A DNA stretch of 64,000 bases, taken from contig PDUO01000062.1 of the NCBI GenBank assembly GCA_003008705.1, positions 172,513 through 236,512 of the forward strand, in the 5' to 3' direction. The notes under the pieces were generated by a model. It was not told the DNA's origin. It did not search any database and saw only the letters and a program-made list of their open reading frames with translations. Source of the DNA: Pezicula radicicola. Its lineage: Eukaryota > Ascomycota > Leotiomycetes > Helotiales > Dermateaceae. Position 1 is the stretch's first letter, and every line of letters starts with the position of its first letter. This document shows, in pieces, positions 23,179-35,419 of the stretch. The translations under genes and the position numbers were made by a program.

Positions 23179-25128
23179 ATGGTGCCGCCACCCCAATACT
23201 TCAGCTCAATTGACGATGCGCTTCAATATCGCGACATGCAGAGGGCTCAGATGGTACATGACATGGTTCGCTTGACGCCACAGCAGATGTGTGAGAAACT
23301 CGGCCGGGCTCCTCCTCCTCCTCCTCCTCCTCCTTCTCCTCCTTCTCCAGATCCAGATACACCCTTACCTTCAGCCTTACCTTCAGCCTTGCCTTCACCA
23401 CCAACCCCCCCATTCCAATCACCACCCATTGTCATGGTCAAAACAAAAGCCAAAGATCCTCGCCGCACCGCCTCGTTACCAGACCAATTCCCTCCAGATG
23501 CTGAACCCATTCACCCACAGCCATTTGAATTGCATGATCTCCATAACAATACCAATAATGATCATGTCGACAATGGTCGCATCCCTTCATTCCTTGCACG
23601 TCTTTGCGAGGAATCCATCCAATTCATCCAAACCGGATCGACATATTTTCAAAATTGGGTGACGCATAACTGGGAAGAAACCACACAGTTATTTGAGGAC
23701 AGGTTCCATACCATCTTCACTTGCGTCTTGATCATCTTCAGCACTATCTTTGTTATTGGGCTGCGAGTCTGCAAACTGCTTTTCCCAATGGCTTTTTGGT
23801 TCATCTCTTGGCTTCCTCCCATCTTGGTTGTCAGTTATCTGATGCTGGGCATGGCCTATCAGATCCCAGGTTTCGGGGGCACCGTCAGTACTCGTGTTGC
23901 ACCAAGGCTTTGTCCGGAGTCAGTAAGTATGTGTTTGCGAATTTCTTTATCCTTCCTTTGTCTTGACTGTGAAGGCACCATCAGCTAATCCATTCAACCT
24001 GCAGGCTGGATCGAAACAACCTACGGCTTCGGCATCTGCCCCGAGCCCACTCAGTCATCATCCAGGGTAAACGATGTGACCCGCCTCTTTACCATCGAAG
24101 AGCTAACCGAGCACCTCCACAACGTGGGCGACGCATCCATCTTGGGAAAGACTGTTGCCCTCGGACAGAACCTCCATGACCGCGCCCTCGAAGTCCGTAC
24201 ACAACGCGACGACCTCCGAGAACTTGGCCGGAAATGGAGATTCTCAGTGCCAGATCCAGTCCCTAACAACCCAGAGGTTCATCCAGCGATCAGCAAAGCG
24301 GTGCTAGATGTTAGCAGACAGACGAATGAACTAGTAGGGTACAGCTACAGCGTATCTAGCAATTATATTATAATGACAACAATCCTCGGATACCTCAAAA
24401 AGGAAATCGAACAACGCGGTATAATCGACTTACAACTACAAAAAGATTTCCTGAGCTTCGCAACCCAAGCAGTGGAGTCCTTGTCTAAACTCCTTAAGAA
24501 ATCTCAAAGCGTCCTTGACCTTTCCTATAGCGCAGTTTCCTCAATCGACGAACTCGCTGTCATTATCCACAAGCTCGAAGAAGTCAAGAATGAGCAAGCA
24601 GTTAAAGATCGCGCTATAGCGATTCGTGCTCATCAAGCACGTTTCTTTCCGATGCGCCTCTTTACATCACTAAAATTCCCCTCTGCCTCTACAACTCCAG
24701 AATCAGAATACCAATACCTCGCAAGCGATATCGTAACGATGAAATCCAGCACGACCGAAATCGTTAAACACCTTGAAGCCGTAAAGGAAACTGTGGCTGG
24801 GCAACATGAATTATGGTCCGAGTTTCAGGAGTTTTTGGCGCATCGGCCCCTGCCGTCTTCGATAGGATCACAACCAGGTGAAATAGATTTTCAGGTGAAG
24901 GGATTGATCAGTCAGTTGCAGGGTATGTTACATGCTTGGGAATTGAATGCATGCAAGGTTCGCGTTGCTGAGACCAAGAAAATGCAACGTTTCAACAGCC
25001 CTGTGGATTATAGTAACACTGCTTTTGATGAGGAGGCTGAGCTTGAAAAGTGTTTTGCCAAGGGGGGTGGGGGTATTACGGCTGGGAAGGAGCGGAAGGA
25101 TGGATGGAAGGGCAGGAAGGAACTATAG
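23179..25128 (+). CDS. Membrane protein with Pro-rich N-terminus and helical C-terminal domain, unknown function
   Basis: Two exons, 23179-23926 and 24005-25128. The 78-nt intron has GTATGT and CCTGCAG ends and joins the frames exactly (phase 1). The start ATG at 23179 begins MVPPPQYFSSID. The protein is about 624 residues. Residues 45-75 are a proline run encoded by a CTC repeat. Residues about 175-235 form two or three hydrophobic segments (TCVLIIFSTIFVIGL, then WLPPILVVSYLMLGMAY). Exon 2 starts with a Trp-Gly-Cys-Pro patch (TTYGFGICPEPTQ) and continues as a long, largely alpha-helical region (about 24075-25000) with leucine periodicity, ending in a basic Gly/Lys-rich tail. It is divergently oriented to another multi-TM gene. 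No named family recognised. Confidence 0.75.
23309..23341 (+). repeat. CTC trinucleotide microsatellite (poly-Pro)
   Basis: A ctc-repeat codes for a run of eight prolines interrupted by Ser. The minus-strand Glu-rich ORF seen over the same bases is a shadow. Confidence 0.85.
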
Positions 25129-28100
25129 TGGAGAGGAGTAGGATGAGGAGGACGAGGAGGAGATAGGGGAAGGAAGGAGAGTTTTCCTTTGTGTGTTCTT
25201 TCTCTTGTTTAGGTTTTAAGTGTATTCGGTTTAAGTGTATTTGTATTTCTATTATATAATATTTAATAATCTTTTTATACAAAGTATTAGTTAGAAATAA
25301 GAGTAAGAAGTAAGGAGTAAGGTAGAGGGTAAGGTAAGATAAAAGAGATTATAAAGGAGTTTAATTATCCCTTTGTATATTATAACCCTCTAGATAGGGA
25401 TTTAATACTTTAAGAGTTATATTACTAAATATATATATATACTTAGGTACCCTTCTATAGGCGCTTAAACTAGATTTAAACTAAGATTAAATAAGGTTTA
25501 AACTAGGCTTAATTAGGTTTAAAGGATCCTAGTAGGTTAGAGTAGTTCGGAGTAGTTTAGAGTAGTTTATATTATATTATATAATATAATTATATACTAT
25601 AATACTCTATAGCTATAGTAACCTTTAATAGTTACTAAACCTCTATTATTATATTTACTACTCTTGTATATAACTCCGGCTATATTAGTTATATAACCTT
25701 AGTTTCTATATTATATACTTCCTTATTAGGAATAGTATATATAAGACATTAAACTAGTTAAATTAAATAGATAAGGAAGAAGAAAACTAAACTAGTAGTT
25801 TTCTAGTTATAAACTAGTTTCTAGTTTAAGAAGATTAAGTAAGAATAGTAAGGTCTAATTAAGTAGACTAAATAAGGTAATTTATATAAATTATCTATTA
25901 GAGTAGTTTATATAACTATATACTTATAATATTTATTTTATTTTATTTTATATTATTTTATTTTATATTATTTTATTTTATATTATTTTATTTTATTAGT
26001 ATTTTATAAATAAAGTAAAGCCTTCCTAACTTAGTAGTTTATATAAACTAGTCTATACTAAATATAATAGTCTTTATAACTAGCCTTTTACATATAGATA
26101 GCCTCTCTTTCTTAGTAGATAGATATCTTTAAATTTAAGTCTTTAGTTCTATATATTATTATCTCCTATCTACTACCTATTATAAACTTAATTTAATGTT
26201 CCTCCTACTCTATATTTATAGTATACTTTAGGCTATACCTACCCTACCTACCCGCCCTATTTCACCCTATACTTATAGCCTATAACCTAATAGTTTAGAC
26301 TATAGTTTAGAGTGGTTTAGACTAGTTTAAAGTGGTTCGGAACTATTCTAACCCCTAAAGCCCCCTATAGCTATAGGGCCTTATAGGTTATAACTTTAAC
26401 TATTAATATCTTAAGAACTACTAAGCCTAATTAAGTAAACTTTGCTATTATATAGTCTCTATATATAATATAAGTATATATAGGTCTTAGTTTAATTTTA
26501 TAGCTTATATAGAGCTTATAATAAATAGATTTATAATAAGAAGTTTATAATCTTCTTTAAACCTAATAATTAAGTATAGTTTATAAAACTTATTTAAATA
26601 ATTTAATATCTAATATTAGGTTATAGGCTATAAGTATAGGGTAGGATAGGTTGTAATAGGTAGGGTAGGTATAGCTTAAAGAACACTATAAATATAGGGT
26701 AGTAGGAGGAGTATTAAATAGAGTTTATAAAAGGTAGATAGAAGATAATAATATATAGAACTAAAGACTTAAATTCAAAGATATCTATCTACTAAGAAAG
26801 AGAGGTTGTCTATATATAAAAGGCTAGTTATAAAGACTACTATATTTAATATAAACTAAGTTATATAAACTATTAAGTTAAGAAAGTTTTATATTACTTA
26901 TAAAATACTAGTAAAATAAAATAAAATAAAATAAATTAAATTATATATTATAATTATATAGTTATATAAACTACCCTAATAGGTAATTTATATAAATTAC
27001 CTTATTTAGTCTACTTAATTAGACCTTACTATTCCTACTTAATCTTCTTAAACTAGAAACTAGTTTATAACTAGAAAACTACTAGTTTAGTTTTCTCCTT
27101 CCCTATCTATTCGATTTAGCTAGTTTAGTGTCCTATATATACTATTCCTAATAAGGAAGTATATAATATAGAAACTAAGGTTATATAACTAGTATAGCCG
27201 GAGCTATATATAAAAGTAGTAAATATAGTTATAGGGGTTTAGTAACTACTAAAGGTTATTATAGCCATAGGGTATTATAGTATATCTAAAGCTATTTATA
27301 AATCTTTAAAAAGGTACTTCTTTTTATATATAAGTTAGATTAATTTTATTAATAAGATAATATAAAAATATATATATTAGAAAAGATAAGAAAGTAATTT
27401 AAAGAGTATAAAATCTAGATTATTAATTAGTTTATATATAACTTAGATATAAATCTAATTAAATATATCTAATAAGTAATAAAGTTTATTTTATATAAAT
27501 AATATTTAGAGATCTATTTATTAAAGAATAATTAAACTAATATAAAAGTTTTAAAGAATTAAATTAAAGAGATATAAGAGATAGTTCTATAAGAGCTTAT
27601 TAATAGATTTATTCTTTTTATACTAAAGAGAGTATAAGTTTTATATAAGGTAAAGAACTAGTATACTAAATATTAAAGCTTTAAATTAGAGCTTTTAAAT
27701 AAATATATTATTAGATTTTTATTTATTTTATTAGATTTTTAAATAAACTAGAAAAACTAAATAAGATAAATAAGAAATAATAAAATATTATATAATATAA
27801 AGTATATATAAAGACTTTTTAAATTAAATTTTATTAGATATTTATTAGAATCTTATATAAAAATTACTAAAATATAAAATATAAAATATTTTTTTAAAAG
27901 TATTTAAAAATAATAAAAGATTAATTAAACTCTATTTAATATTTAAGTTTATATTAAGTTTTAACTTAATAAAAATTAAATATATATAAAATAAATAAAT
28001 TATAAATATTAATTATTTAAATAAAAGATTAATTAATAAATTTTATATTTAATCTAATAGAAATTAAATATATATAAAATAAAAGATATTAAAAAAAAAC

Positions 28101-28300
28101 TTAAATATTATATAAAATAAACTATTTTAAATATATAAAACTTATATAACTTATCTTATATATATAAGATAATTATATATAATATAAGAGATAAATATAA
28201 AGATATATTTAATACTATAGTTTTATATATAAACTATATAATCTCTAGACAAAAGTCTAACTAATATCTCTATATATAGCGATAGTGTATACTAAGGCAA
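25129..28300. other. AT-saturated block without genes
   Basis: Almost all of this stretch is A and T, with stop codons dense in every frame and no ORF of useful length. TpA is over-abundant to the eye and CpA is scarce, the expected result of long-term RIP on repeats. Low-level similarity between sub-parts (the inverted repeat at 25593-27284) shows the source was repeated DNA. Confidence 0.85.
25593..27284. repeat. Long inverted repeat, arms about 0.7 kb, spacer about 0.3 kb
   Basis: The left arm is 25593-26292 and the right arm 26614-27284, reverse complements with scattered mismatches. Matching pairs include tagttttctagttataaac (near 25795) against its complement near 27070, the tataactccggctatatta region (25670-25690) against the tagccggagctatatata region (27194-27212), and the ccctatacttatagcc region (26265-26280) against ggctataagtataggg (26626-26641). 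GC islands (tccggc, gccgga) are kept in both arms. Either two inverted copies of one element or a foldback element would give this. No coding capacity remains. Confidence 0.85.
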
Positions 28301-28765
28301 TTCGTTAATGGTAAGCTTATAAGTAAATTTTTATTTTTTTTACGTTCAGAGGTGATTTAGTAAGAATGTCGAGTGCCGAGTATCAAACGGCTTCTTTAGA
28401 GCGATAATGAATCCAACGTCAGGCCGACTATCTCCAAATCGAACGGTTGAGCAGGAGGTATTAGCGATCCTGAGCCTGTGGAGCCTTCGGTACTCCAGTC
28501 CTAGGTGTCCTGTCACTACCAGCCGCCCCTTCTGAAAAGAGTCTAATATTCCAGAGCCGTATCCTCGGGTCCGAGCGAGGTTCCCGAACACTACCAGAAG
28601 TAGGCCTTGAAAATGTTTGGAAGTGCGCCCCCAGTGGCTGGTTATATATCGCTCAGTAGCCCGACCACTCTCTCAATATCAAGTTTTTCATCCAATTCAT
28701 CCAATTCAGCGATTTTGTCAAACCCACATTCCTCATCAACGGCGCTGTTGTGATTCCGTATCGAA

Positions 28766-30410
28766 ATGTCTACCGTGGCTCCCAAAGAGGCAGTCCCTGC
28801 TATCAACAAAAGCACTATCTCTCAGTTCAAAGAAAAGCTCTCAGGTGTCCAAGTTTTAACTCCAGACTCCCCTGGATATTCTGACAGCATCAAGAGATGG
28901 AGTGAAAGTTGTGAAAAAAAAGCTGTAAGCCACCCTTTCGTCATCCTTCCAACCGAAAACGATTAATAACCATGCACTAGGCCGCCGTAGCGCTTGTACG
29001 CAACGAAGTCGACATATCCACTGCCTTGATGTTCATCAAAGAGCATAGGATCCCATTCGTTGTCCGCGGTGGAGGTCACTCTACCAGTGGCTCTTCCGCT
29101 ATTGAAAATGGCATCGTCATTGATCTGTCTCGAATGCGAAATGTGACCGCCGATCCAATTCGGAAGACTATAGCCGCTGAAGGTGGCACCATTTGGGCAG
29201 ATGTTGACAAGGCTGCTGGAAAGCATGGTCTTGCCACAGTCGGCGGGACGGTCAATCATACTGGGGTCGGAGGTCTGACTCTCGGAGGAGGTTACGGCTG
29301 GCTGTCTGGCAGATACGGCCTCACCATCGATGTACTACTCAGAGTGAGGATTGTGCTTGCCGATGGGAGATGCGTTACCGCTTCCAAGACTGAGAATTCG
29401 GACCTCTTCTGGGCAGTGTGCGGAGCCGGGCACAATTTCGGGGTCGTGACCGAGTTCGTGTTCCAAGCATTTGATCAGAAGGAGCCTGTATTTGCGGCTT
29501 CATTGGCCTATGAGCCTGACCGACTGGGCGACGTTGTAGAATTCGCCAACCGTCTCCACGAAACGAGCGACGGAGACCAAGGGCTTTTCTTTGGCTATAC
29601 AGGGGGTCCTCCATTAAACAGGCCGGTCGTTATTGCGACGTGCTTTCACAATGGGACCGAAGAAGAGGGGCGAAGGATTTTCAAGAAACTTTTCGAGCTG
29701 GAGCCACTGCACGAGCAGGTTGAAGTGTTCCCATACCAGAAGATGAATGGATTCATGAACGATCAAATGGGTTATGAGGGAAGGAAAATTTTCGGTGGCG
29801 GTGGTGTTGCTATGCCGATGCGAGCAAGTGCTGTTGAAGAAGTCTTCAATTACTTTTGCAAGAAGGTGGAATCAGATCCAAGAATAAGCCACACTGGAGT
29901 ATTGTACGGTAAGTTAAACCTCAATGTGTGGCCTTCTGATAAGCCGAGAACCTAGGGTAATATTTGTTGAAGATTACTGACGAGCATCAGAACTTGTCCC
30001 TTACAAGAACATCATGAAAATCCCCATGTCTGCTACATCATTTGCAAATAGGGGCGAATATTACAATGTCTCCATTATGGTCAGATGGTATGATCAAGAG
30101 CTTGATGGTAAACTGCGCGATTTCAGCAGGGAGTTGTCGAGCAAAGCATCCACTGTAGGTGAGCCAACAAATGGCCTTGCACTCTATTCAAATTATATCA
30201 GTGAGTTCTACCACTCCTTTTGTAACTTTTACTACGATAATATTCGACTTACATTTGAAATTAGACTATAAGGCAAACGCAGAAGAGCTGTATGGACAGA
30301 ATACACCGAGACTAGCCGAGCTCAAGGAGAAATATGACCCAGAAAACCTCTTCAAGTCATGGCATAGTGTAGCCAAAGTGGGTAGTGAGGTTTATAACGG
30401 AAGAAAGTAA
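28766..30410 (+). CDS. FAD-linked oxidoreductase, berberine-bridge-enzyme (BBE) type
   Basis: Four exons (28766-28924, 28981-29908, 29991-30200, 30265-30410) with 56-, 82- and 64-nt introns give an uninterrupted 480-residue protein, normal for the family. The FAD-binding part has [16 protein letters not shown] (His expected to carry FAD covalently) and [19 protein letters not shown], then [18 protein letters not shown]. The C-terminal BBE segment has [19 protein letters not shown]. These enzymes oxidise alcohols, sugars or secondary metabolites and pass electrons to oxygen. The Cys that forms a second FAD link in many members (the C-x-x-V-G-V-G-G position) is replaced by the VNHTGVGG stretch, so attachment is probably through His only. 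No clear signal peptide is visible. The gene sits in a GC-balanced island between two AT-saturated blocks. Substrate unknown. Confidence 0.92.
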
Positions 30411-30796
30411 TGCGAAGCTCCTGTCAATTTGATTGTAGCCTCTATGCTTTCTGATCAATTCAAGTATGAAGCTGCGCTAGTTGCCTTGATGGTTCCACTC
30501 ATAACTGACATAGAGATTGAGGGGGAGAGATTGAGCAATCCTTCTTGTTGCTAGAGAGACTTATGCGTTTTGATTTTCGGTTTTCTGATATTCAAATAGG
30601 TTTTGAAAATATAACTCACTGAACAATGAATTCCTATAGCAAAAGGACTAGTCAATGTAGTTCGAAAAGTTTAAATCTTACAAACCGTTTTCGAGGCTTG
30701 CCTTTAAAAAAAGATGAGCTGTGCTTATTTTAACTACTCAGAGTTCTCTGAATACAGCTCTCAAACTCCACCGGTCGACTTTCAAAGCTATGGAGC
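30411..30796. other. 3' region between convergent genes
   Basis: This short convergent intergenic stretch holds the 3' sides of the FAD oxidase gene and the small minus-strand gene. No further feature is seen. Confidence 0.4.
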
Positions 30797-31197
30797 CTAG
30801 ATACTACATTCAGTTCTTGACGGGTTAACAGTAGACCTGACTGCTTTCCCTATACAACCCGCCACATCCTCTTTGTCTATATCTCCCGCAATTGTCCATT
30901 CAAACTCCTTGTTGACCTTTCCGCCTCCTTCTTTGAACTCCCATCTTGTAGTTATGCCGCAATCTCTGTCAATCAAATCTCGGAGCGCATTTCCCTTCTT
31001 GTTCTTGTCGAGGAAACCTCTTCCCCAAATGCTAAATTGTGAGCTTGCTAATCCCATCATTAACCCAACAGTGGGAACTTTGGCGGCTTTGCAACCCGCA
31101 GCTTTGTTTTCGTCGATTACATACGAGTATGAACCACATTTGACATCGATCTTACCATTCCATGCCATGCCATTTGCTTCACCGCCGATTCTGCCAC
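30797..31197 (-). CDS. Small Cys-containing protein, last exon; 5' exon not found
   Basis: The open frame runs from a probable splice acceptor (TTTTCTAATGTTATCTAG at 31198-31215) to a stop at 30797, about 132 codons. It holds five cysteines (KCGSYS, AGCKAA, RDCGITT, AGCIGK, TECSI), evenly spaced as in small secreted fungal proteins, and a mixed hydrophobic/charged core (RWEFKEGGGKVNKEFEWTI). An internal ATG pair gives the 123-codon form. No signal peptide is visible in this exon, and no convincing upstream exon was found before the AT-rich block begins. It may be a 5'-truncated gene. An effector-like role is speculation. Confidence 0.4.
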
Positions 31198-31439
31198 CTA
31201 GATAACATTAGAAAACCCACCAGGCGCAGGAAAACAACTTATAGAGCCCTTGTGTCAACTTATAATATGCATTTTCACACTCATCAGTGCATTGGTCATT
31301 TGAACCTAAACTTGAAATCAGGGTATTGGTTCGAGCTTGCCGGAGGGGTCCGACGAAGTTTTGTATTTGATAAAGATCTTCTGGGTGTAGGTGGTTTAAA
31401 ATCCTTCTTTGTAATAATTTAACCCACTCGCTTTTTTTT

Positions 31440-32560
31440 TTTGTGTTCCTACAGCAGTTAGCTAGGGTCCCTACGGCCGTACCGCTTTAGCTATCAGCTA
31501 CGCGAGCGCTAGAGTAGCGCGAGATTTTAGTAAGTTAGCTACGGAAAGCAGCGACTAAACCAGCCGAAAACAATAGCTAGTTTACTGTCTAGTCATTATA
31601 TAAAGTAAATATAATAATTTTATTAAAAGACTCTTTAGTAGTTTTTTTATTTTTATCTTTATTATTAATATACTATACTACTAAGTTATAAATATTACTA
31701 AGTTATTAATTTCCCTCTATATCTATACCTCTAACTTTAATATATATTTTCTTAATAACTATCTAATAGAATTTTAAATCTAAGAAGCTTAAATTATTTT
31801 AGTTATTTAAATAAATAAATTATATAAAAGTTATAAAACTATATAAAGTATTTTATTTTACTTTTATTAATAAAATAATTAATTAAATATATTAATATAA
31901 TATAAAAGTAAATTACTTTAAACTAACTAAAGTAAAAGAGAAGATAATTATTTAAAAAATATTTAAATTAAATATAAAAGAATTTATACTTTAATTAACT
32001 AGTATAAAAGATATAATAAATTATATACTTAAATTATAAAAAGAATAATATATTAGAAAGAACTAGATTTAATAATTTATATAATAATATCTAAAACTAA
32101 AGATATATTTTAATTATATTTATAACTTTTAAAAAGTTTTATATAAAGATTTTAAGTTTATTAAAGTATAGTTTTAATTAATAAAAAATATATAAATAAA
32201 ATATAAGATTTAAAATTATAATTTTTATAACTTTAATAAAACTANNNNNNNNNNNNNNNNNNNNNNNNNNNNNNNNNNNNNNNNNNNNNNNNNNNNNTAA
32301 GATTTTTTTTTTAAATAATTAAAAATAAACTATAATAATTATTTATATTAATAAAAAAATTTAAGTATTTTTTTTTAATAATTTAAAAGAAAAATTATCT
32401 TATTAATTAATATACTAATAATAGTTTTCTATAAGATTAAATAATAAATAAATAAATAATAAAATAAGTTTAAAATAATTAAAATACTTTAATAAATATA
32501 TTTATTATTATATAAAAGAATTATATTAAATATACACTTATGATTACCAACTCGATACTA
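31440..32560. other. Second AT-saturated block
   Basis: From about 31600 on it is nearly pure A/T with no usable frames, like 25.1-28.3 kb. The first 130 bases (31450-31580) are GC-richer and contain the cgcgagcgctagagtagcgc region, which looks like the edge of another element. A gap interrupts the block. Confidence 0.8.
32245..32297. other. Assembly gap (N run)
   Basis: Fifty-three consecutive N. The true distance between the flanks is unknown. Confidence 0.99.
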
Positions 32561-33613
32561 CAATTCTATTGTCCCCACCTTCCTTATTATCAATATCATC
32601 CGTGTCTTCATTCCCTTCTGTATCCTTCATTTTGGTGGTGTATGTAATCGCCTTGTCCTTGTCATCCCCTAAAGTGGATTCCGCATCGCTTAGTTAGATG
32701 AAGGAGAATTGGAGAATTCTTGTTATCCTAGGGTAGTTTGAAAAGCATAGTACTGCGCTTTTGGACTTGACTATGAATTGTGCATTCTTTCTTGGCGGGT
32801 AATTATGCTGCCATTGAGGCCTAGTTAATGGATATTCCTTCTTTGTGTGCTCCACGGAATGGATACAATATCGCAAGCTCAAAGAGTTGAAGAGTATAAT
32901 CATATTATGGACATTTCTCCAAAGGGCTTACGACGCCTTAATCTTTCTGCATCTAACCGCTTTATCGCGGGGTTGGAGTTCAATCCCTGCCGCCCAAACC
33001 CAAGCTCAGCCTCTAGACAATTTCGAAAGAATAATGTTAGTTTAAGGACTGATAGAGGGAATAAAAGAAACAGAGAGAATAGAGGAGTGGAGTATATGGT
33101 TGATCCCACAAGTATTCAAGACAACTTCAACGTCCTTATAATACTTTTCTGGCTGAAGGAGTGATGATAGGAATGGTAGGAATGATGCTGGTTTGAGCAG
33201 TGATGGTGGAAATAGAGGCATTGGTTGTTCTCAAAGAAGTCTTTCTTCTCTAGGTGCTTCTCAAAAAAAAAACTTCTCTAATATGGCTAGGTCCTAACTT
33301 GCTTTGCTTCTTGCAGAAGTTGCAATCTTGTTCCCCCCCTTTCTTTGATCTTTAGCCTTGTTGTTCTTTGGGACTCTTGCTGGTCGTTAGGTACTTTGTT
33401 GTTTCTTTGAGCATGTTGAATGGGTGGCTGAGGCATAGGTAGGACATAGGCAGGACAACATTAGACTACGTGAGGATAATCTCGAATATCACGGGGAGAT
33501 AGTTTGTAGGCAGATGTGCCGACACTAGCGGCCGCATTGACAACCTCAGTCGTTTGCAAGAATGAGGATATACTGTTCTAATACAATAAGACACATACAC
33601 GCTCTAGTTGAAA
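32561..33613. other. No gene supported
   Basis: Mixed-composition sequence with only short ORFs lacking domains (for example plus 32847-33164, and minus 32903-32694). It may contain the promoter of the broken gene that starts at 33614. Confidence 0.35.
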
Positions 33614-35419
33614 ATGTCTAACCAAGTTAGTTGCCGTCATAATAGCGAGGAGCCTCATCTGTAGGCACACCGGTCTAGTGAATATCGAGCTATCAATGAT
33701 GCGGCACAACGTATGCATTCAATGTTTTTCCTTGACGGCCGAGTACTGACTGACCCTTTATCAGAAAATGCTGTGCTACACTACTTTCTACTATCTTGTA
33801 AACCCTACCCAAACGGCAACAAAGACCTCGAAGAACAAACCAACACTACCAACGAATACTGTTATTCCTAGACAACTATGGCACTATCAACGCATTCTAT
33901 TAAACCGCCGAAATCCTCTAGAGATTACAGTCGCTAGGTCCTACAACAGCGAGGAATTAGGGTCCTAGCTGACCTCCCTGATGCCAAGGTTCTACACAAC
34001 CTTGAGCTTCTGGCTCCATTAAATTTAGCAAGAGAACTTGGCAACGCTTACGTTGCTGGAAATCCCGCAAAGCTTGCGATGGCTGCGCGAGAGGCTCAAG
34101 GCCAATGCAATGAAGCGGGATGGGCGAACGAGGTATATCAGTTCTTTTTCCTTAAAACAAACGCTATAATGGATTCCGGCGTCCGGAGAAAAGTACAGCA
34201 GATGTATACCTGGGCTAGAGAAGGGAAGAATATTTGCCTCCCCCCGATTCTAGAAGCTAATCTCGACCGTCGCGCGTCTGGCTTGCACCAGTATAAGGAT
34301 GTGTGGTTTATCTCTAGCGACGAGACGAAGACTCGGTCGAACACTGCATGCATTGCTGACTACACCTATTATATCGTCCCTGATTTAACGGAAGCTAAAC
34401 GAAAGCTTTCTATGTACACGACACTTCCAGCATTCCGCGGCGGAATCACTTCTTCAAATTGCACTATCTCGGCCCCACCCTATCTTATTACTAAGGACAA
34501 ATCTTCAGTAAACAGCGAAGTTGAAGCCCAAAACTATACTGCATTTCTCAGTGCTTGTCTGCTTTACGAGCGGCTCCTCCTCCGGCATTTCAAAGACTCT
34601 GCGCAAGCCGCCTCGGAATTTCCCTTTGATACATCTTTATGTATCTACGTGATGACGAACTGCGGACCAATATCGACGATTTACAAGATGAGCGTGCGAA
34701 ATAAATGTTCAGAAGTACAGGCTGGAGGCACCAAAAAAGCTTTGCGGTTTGACCTGGGTATGATTTGCAGGTTCAATCTTACCGTCGAGTATGAATGCCA
34801 GCAGCTGCAAAATTGGGTCAATTACATTCATTGGTGGGCTTTAAAGCACCATTATCCTACAGTTATGGCCGAAGGTGAAGCTGCTTTACAGAGTGAATAC
34901 TGCAGAGGTCGTTTATGGGACAATGATCTTGAGAAGAAAGAGTTCTATTGCACTTCTACTGGGATTGGATTCAAAACCCAAGACCAAGGCCACCTTACAC
35001 AAGTAGACACGCCAGAAGAGTTGGTAGATACAGAGATGGAACAAGAGGTGAGCTATATTTCAATCCTAATTATAAATAGAAATCATCCCGTTAACTTCTG
35101 TAGACTCCTCGTTCCTCTGCCGAGAAGCCTGTTATACGACAACCCTCTAAATCGGTTCGTAACACCTACCCTCTTATGCACATGCTTGTGGCACAGATTA
35201 CTAATTTTTAATCTTTGTCGTTAAAAGGACAGGAAATCCAGGACAACTACAGCACCTGTTTCGAAAGTAAAGAACATCCCCGACTTACGACCAAAGCCAG
35301 AGTCGAGCGTACACAGAAAGTCGAGGAGATTAATTGGAATCCCTGCAACATCACCATTAAACAAGAAGAGACTAGCAGGAAGGAAGGGGGCGAAAGGAGC
35401 CAAAGGTAGAATGGCATAG
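33614..35419 (+). pseudogene. Three-exon gene of unknown function interrupted by three in-frame TAG codons
   Basis: The frame starts at ATG 33614 (MSNQVSCRHNSEEPHL) and stays in one phase to 35047, crossed by TAG at 33662, 33869 and 33935. Each lies where a Gln or Trp codon would fit. Two introns follow (35048-35103 and 35155-35227, both GT...AG), joining a 17-codon exon and a last exon ending in the basic tail of the RRLIGIPATSPLNKKRLAG type at 35419. Total length is about 558 codons. The 381-codon part from 34079 is clean and contains YLITKDKSSVNSEVEAQNY followed by FLSACLLYERLLLRHF. This loosely resembles the PD-(D/E)XK-like module of repeated fungal proteins, but I would not assert it. 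Three TAGs and no frameshift suggest recent RIP-type damage, or a functional ORF starting later at 34079. Confidence 0.55.

Noticed and set aside
23201..23510. Minus-strand Glu-rich and Gly-rich ORFs over the CTC repeat
   Set aside because: They are shadows of the Pro-rich coding exon on the plus strand.
25129..32560. Possible centromere or CRISPR-like array in the AT-rich blocks
   Set aside because: No regular repeat-spacer pattern, and size is too small to argue for a centromere; RIP of repeats explains the composition.
32960..33010. gttcaatccctgcc resembling a tRNA T-loop
   Set aside because: The flanking five bases do not pair, and no anticodon or acceptor stem fits; not a tRNA.
19038..35419. 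Idea that TAG is read as an amino acid in this genome
   Set aside because: TAG ends other intact genes here (dioxygenase, SAP gene), and the in-frame TAGs fit RIP or splice acceptors.
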